From positions 1-6,453 of the forward strand of contig JACMKH010000189.1 of NCBI GenBank assembly GCA_014380205.1: 6,453 nucleotides of DNA, written 5' to 3'. The stretch is from Sphingomonadaceae bacterium (GTDB lineage Bacteria > Pseudomonadota > Alphaproteobacteria > Sphingomonadales > Sphingomonadaceae). This document shows, piece after piece, positions 5,152-6,453 of the stretch. Every line of letters starts with the position of its first letter. Positions within the stretch are counted from its first letter, which is position 1. Under the pieces are notes generated by a model, which had not been told where the DNA came from, made no database searches, and saw only the letters and a program-made list of their open reading frames with translations. The translations under genes were made by a program, and so were the position numbers.

Positions 5152-6297
5152 TCAGATCGGGTTGCGTTTGACCCATTGGCGCGCGATGATGATCCTCTGC
5201 ATCTCGTTGGTTCCCTCGCCGATGCACAGCAGCATCGCGTCGCGGTAGAAGCGCTCGATGTCGTATTCCTTCGAATAGCTGTAGCCGCCGTGGATGCGCA
5301 TCGCTTCCTGCGCGTTGTCGAACGCGGCGTCCGAGGCGAACAGCTTGGCCATCCCGGCCTCCATGTCGCAGCGCTCGCCGCGGTCGTAGGCCTCGGCGGC
5401 GTCCAGCGTGAGCAGCCGCGCGGCGCGCGCGCGCGTCGCCATGTCGGCGAGCTTGAGCTGGATAGCCTGATGCCCGGCGATCGGCTTGCCGAAACTCTCG
5501 CGCGCCTGGGCGTAGGCAGTGGCGAGCGCGAGCGCGCCCTCGGCCATGCCGACGCCGCGCGCGGCGATGTTGATCCGCCCGAGCTCGAGCCCGCCGGTCG
5601 CCTGAAAGAAGCCCTGCCCTTCCACCTCGCCGATGAGATGATCGGAGGGGAGGCGATAGTCGTCGAACGCGAGCTCGGCGCTGTCGACCGCGCGATATCC
5701 GAGCTTGTCGAACTTCTGGCCGACGCTGAGGCCGGGGCCCTTGGGCGCGATGAACAGGCTCATCCCCTTGTAGCGCGGATCGGCGGCGGGATCGGTCTTG
5801 ACGAGCAGCGCGAAGCACGAGCCGTGGACCGCGTTAGTGATCCAGGTCTTCGATCCGTTGATGACATAGCCGTCGCCGTCGCGGACGGCGGTCGTGCGGA
5901 TAGCTTGGAGGTCGGTGCCCGCGTTGGGCTCGGTGAGCGCAAGCCCGCCGCGTATTTCGCCCGAGGCGAATTTGTGGAGCCACTTCGCCTTCTGCGCCTC
6001 GGTCCCGAACCGCTCGACCGCGGCGGCCATGATCAGATGCGTGTTGATGACGCCCGTGAGCGCCATCCACTCCGATGCGATCAGCGCGACGATCTTGGCG
6101 TAGGTCGCGGTCGGCAGCCCGAGCCCGCCATACTCGCGCCCGATCGTGGCGCCGAACAGCCCCATCCCCGCCATTTGCGCGACCAGCGCCTCGGGCCAGA
6201 TGTCGTCATGATCGCAGCGCCGGACGAGCGGGCAAACGTCGCGCTCGAGCCATTTGCCGATCGAATCGAGCAGCGCCTGTTCGTCAGCCGGGTCCAT
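5152..6297 (-). CDS. Acyl-CoA dehydrogenase
   Basis: The 381-residue product is full length for the family (roughly 380-400 residues). It is an FAD enzyme that forms the alpha,beta double bond of an acyl-CoA and passes electrons to electron-transfer flavoprotein in fatty-acid or branched-chain amino-acid breakdown in the cytoplasm. Visible signatures are ALTEPNAGTD (120-129, flavin region), KTWITNA (150-156), the KLGYRAVDSAELAFDD segment (198-213), SFGKPIAGHQA (268-278) and GEGTNEMQR (360-368). Glu361 occupies the catalytic-base position of the medium- and short-chain enzymes, whereas the alternative position used by isovaleryl- and long-chain enzymes is Gly240, before Arg241. Chain-length preference cannot be told from this. 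The ATG at 6297 has no clear Shine-Dalgarno, but the N-terminus fits the family start and no in-frame start codon lies close upstream. It follows the preceding gene by 33 bases and has no evident link to the proteases. Confidence 0.95.
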   Translation of the reverse strand: MDPADEQALLDSIGKWLERDVCPLVRRCDHDDIWPEALVAQMAGMGLFGATIGREYGGLGLPTATYAKIVALIASEWMALTGVINTHLIMAAAVERFGTEAQKAKWLHKFASGEIRGGLALTEPNAGTDLQAIRTTAVRDGDGYVINGSKTWITNAVHGSCFALLVKTDPAADPRYKGMSLFIAPKGPGLSVGQKFDKLGYRAVDSAELAFDDYRLPSDHLIGEVEGQGFFQATGGLELGRINIAARGVGMAEGALALATAYAQARESFGKPIAGHQAIQLKLADMATRARAARLLTLDAAEAYDRGERCDMEAGMAKLFASDAAFDNAQEAMRIHGGYSYSKEYDIERFYRDAMLLCIGEGTNEMQRIIIARQWVKRNPI

Positions 6298-6330
6298 TGC
6301 GCGGCACGCTTGGGCGCGATCGGGGCCAAG

Positions 6331-6453
6331 TCAAGCGCTGGCGTCGAACCCCGCCATCAGCGCCGGGATCGGATCGAGCAGCTCGCGCGCGAGGAAGCCG
6401 ATCGGACCGATGTCGGCGGCGCGCGCGCGGCCCGCCTCGCCGTGGAGCCAGAC
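6331..6453 (-). CDS. C-terminal end of a probable NAD(P)H-hydrate dehydratase (YjeF/Nnr family)
   Basis: Only 40 codons and the TGA are in the window; the 5' part lies outside. The visible residues begin VWLHGEAGRARAADIG and continue through FLARELLDPIPALM. This fits the closing helix-turn-helix of the ADP-dependent NAD(P)H-hydrate dehydratase domain, where an (A)xxLHG.AG..AA motif is followed by a segment like DLLD.LP. These enzymes dehydrate damaged, hydrated NAD(P)H back to NAD(P)H. The match is short, so the call is tentative. It ends 33 bases before the acyl-CoA dehydrogenase on the same strand, so they may share a transcript. Confidence 0.5.
   Translation of the reverse strand, partial: VWLHGEAGRARAADIGPIGFLARELLDPIPALMAGFDASA

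Overview
This is a GC-rich window in which every gene I can support lies on the minus strand. Codon usage, the acyl-CoA dehydrogenase type and the serralysin/RTX protein style suggest an alphaproteobacterium, perhaps of the Sphingomonadales. The taxonomic guess is inference; no rRNA or other phylogenetic marker is present.

In transcription order (right to left) the layout is as follows. (1) 6453-6331 holds the last 40 codons of a gene that looks like the C-terminus of an NAD(P)H-hydrate dehydratase (YjeF/Nnr family). (2) 6297-5152 is a complete acyl-CoA dehydrogenase. (3) 5025-3370 and 3260-1614 are two tandem paralogous M10/serralysin-type zinc metalloproteases with RTX repeats and a C-terminal type I secretion module. 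(4) 1477-422 is a 351-residue RTX calcium-binding protein with no protease domain but with the same C-terminal module. (5) 369-1 is the N-terminal part of a sulfotransferase-like protein that runs off the window edge.

The central part, about 4.6 kb, is a small cluster for secreted proteins. All three RTX products lack an N-terminal signal peptide, and each ends in Asp followed by hydrophobic residues (DFIVV, DFIVV, DFYVF). This is what is expected of substrates of a type I secretion system; its ABC, membrane-fusion and outer-membrane components are not in this window. The two proteases align without gaps over their last 478 residues. By my hand count they are about 63% identical in the catalytic part and about 84% identical from the M10_C region to the end. 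Their first 70 or so residues are unrelated.

The intergenic gaps hold most of the unexplained structure. A 16-base element recurs 62-71 bases upstream of all three RTX genes (13/16 matches between the two protease genes, a weaker 11/16 match before the RTX-only gene). A terminator-like hairpin separates the second protease from the RTX-only gene. The leader of the RTX-only gene carries three mutually complementary segments, so its Shine-Dalgarno sequence can be either exposed or buried. I see no IS element, tRNA, rRNA or CRISPR.
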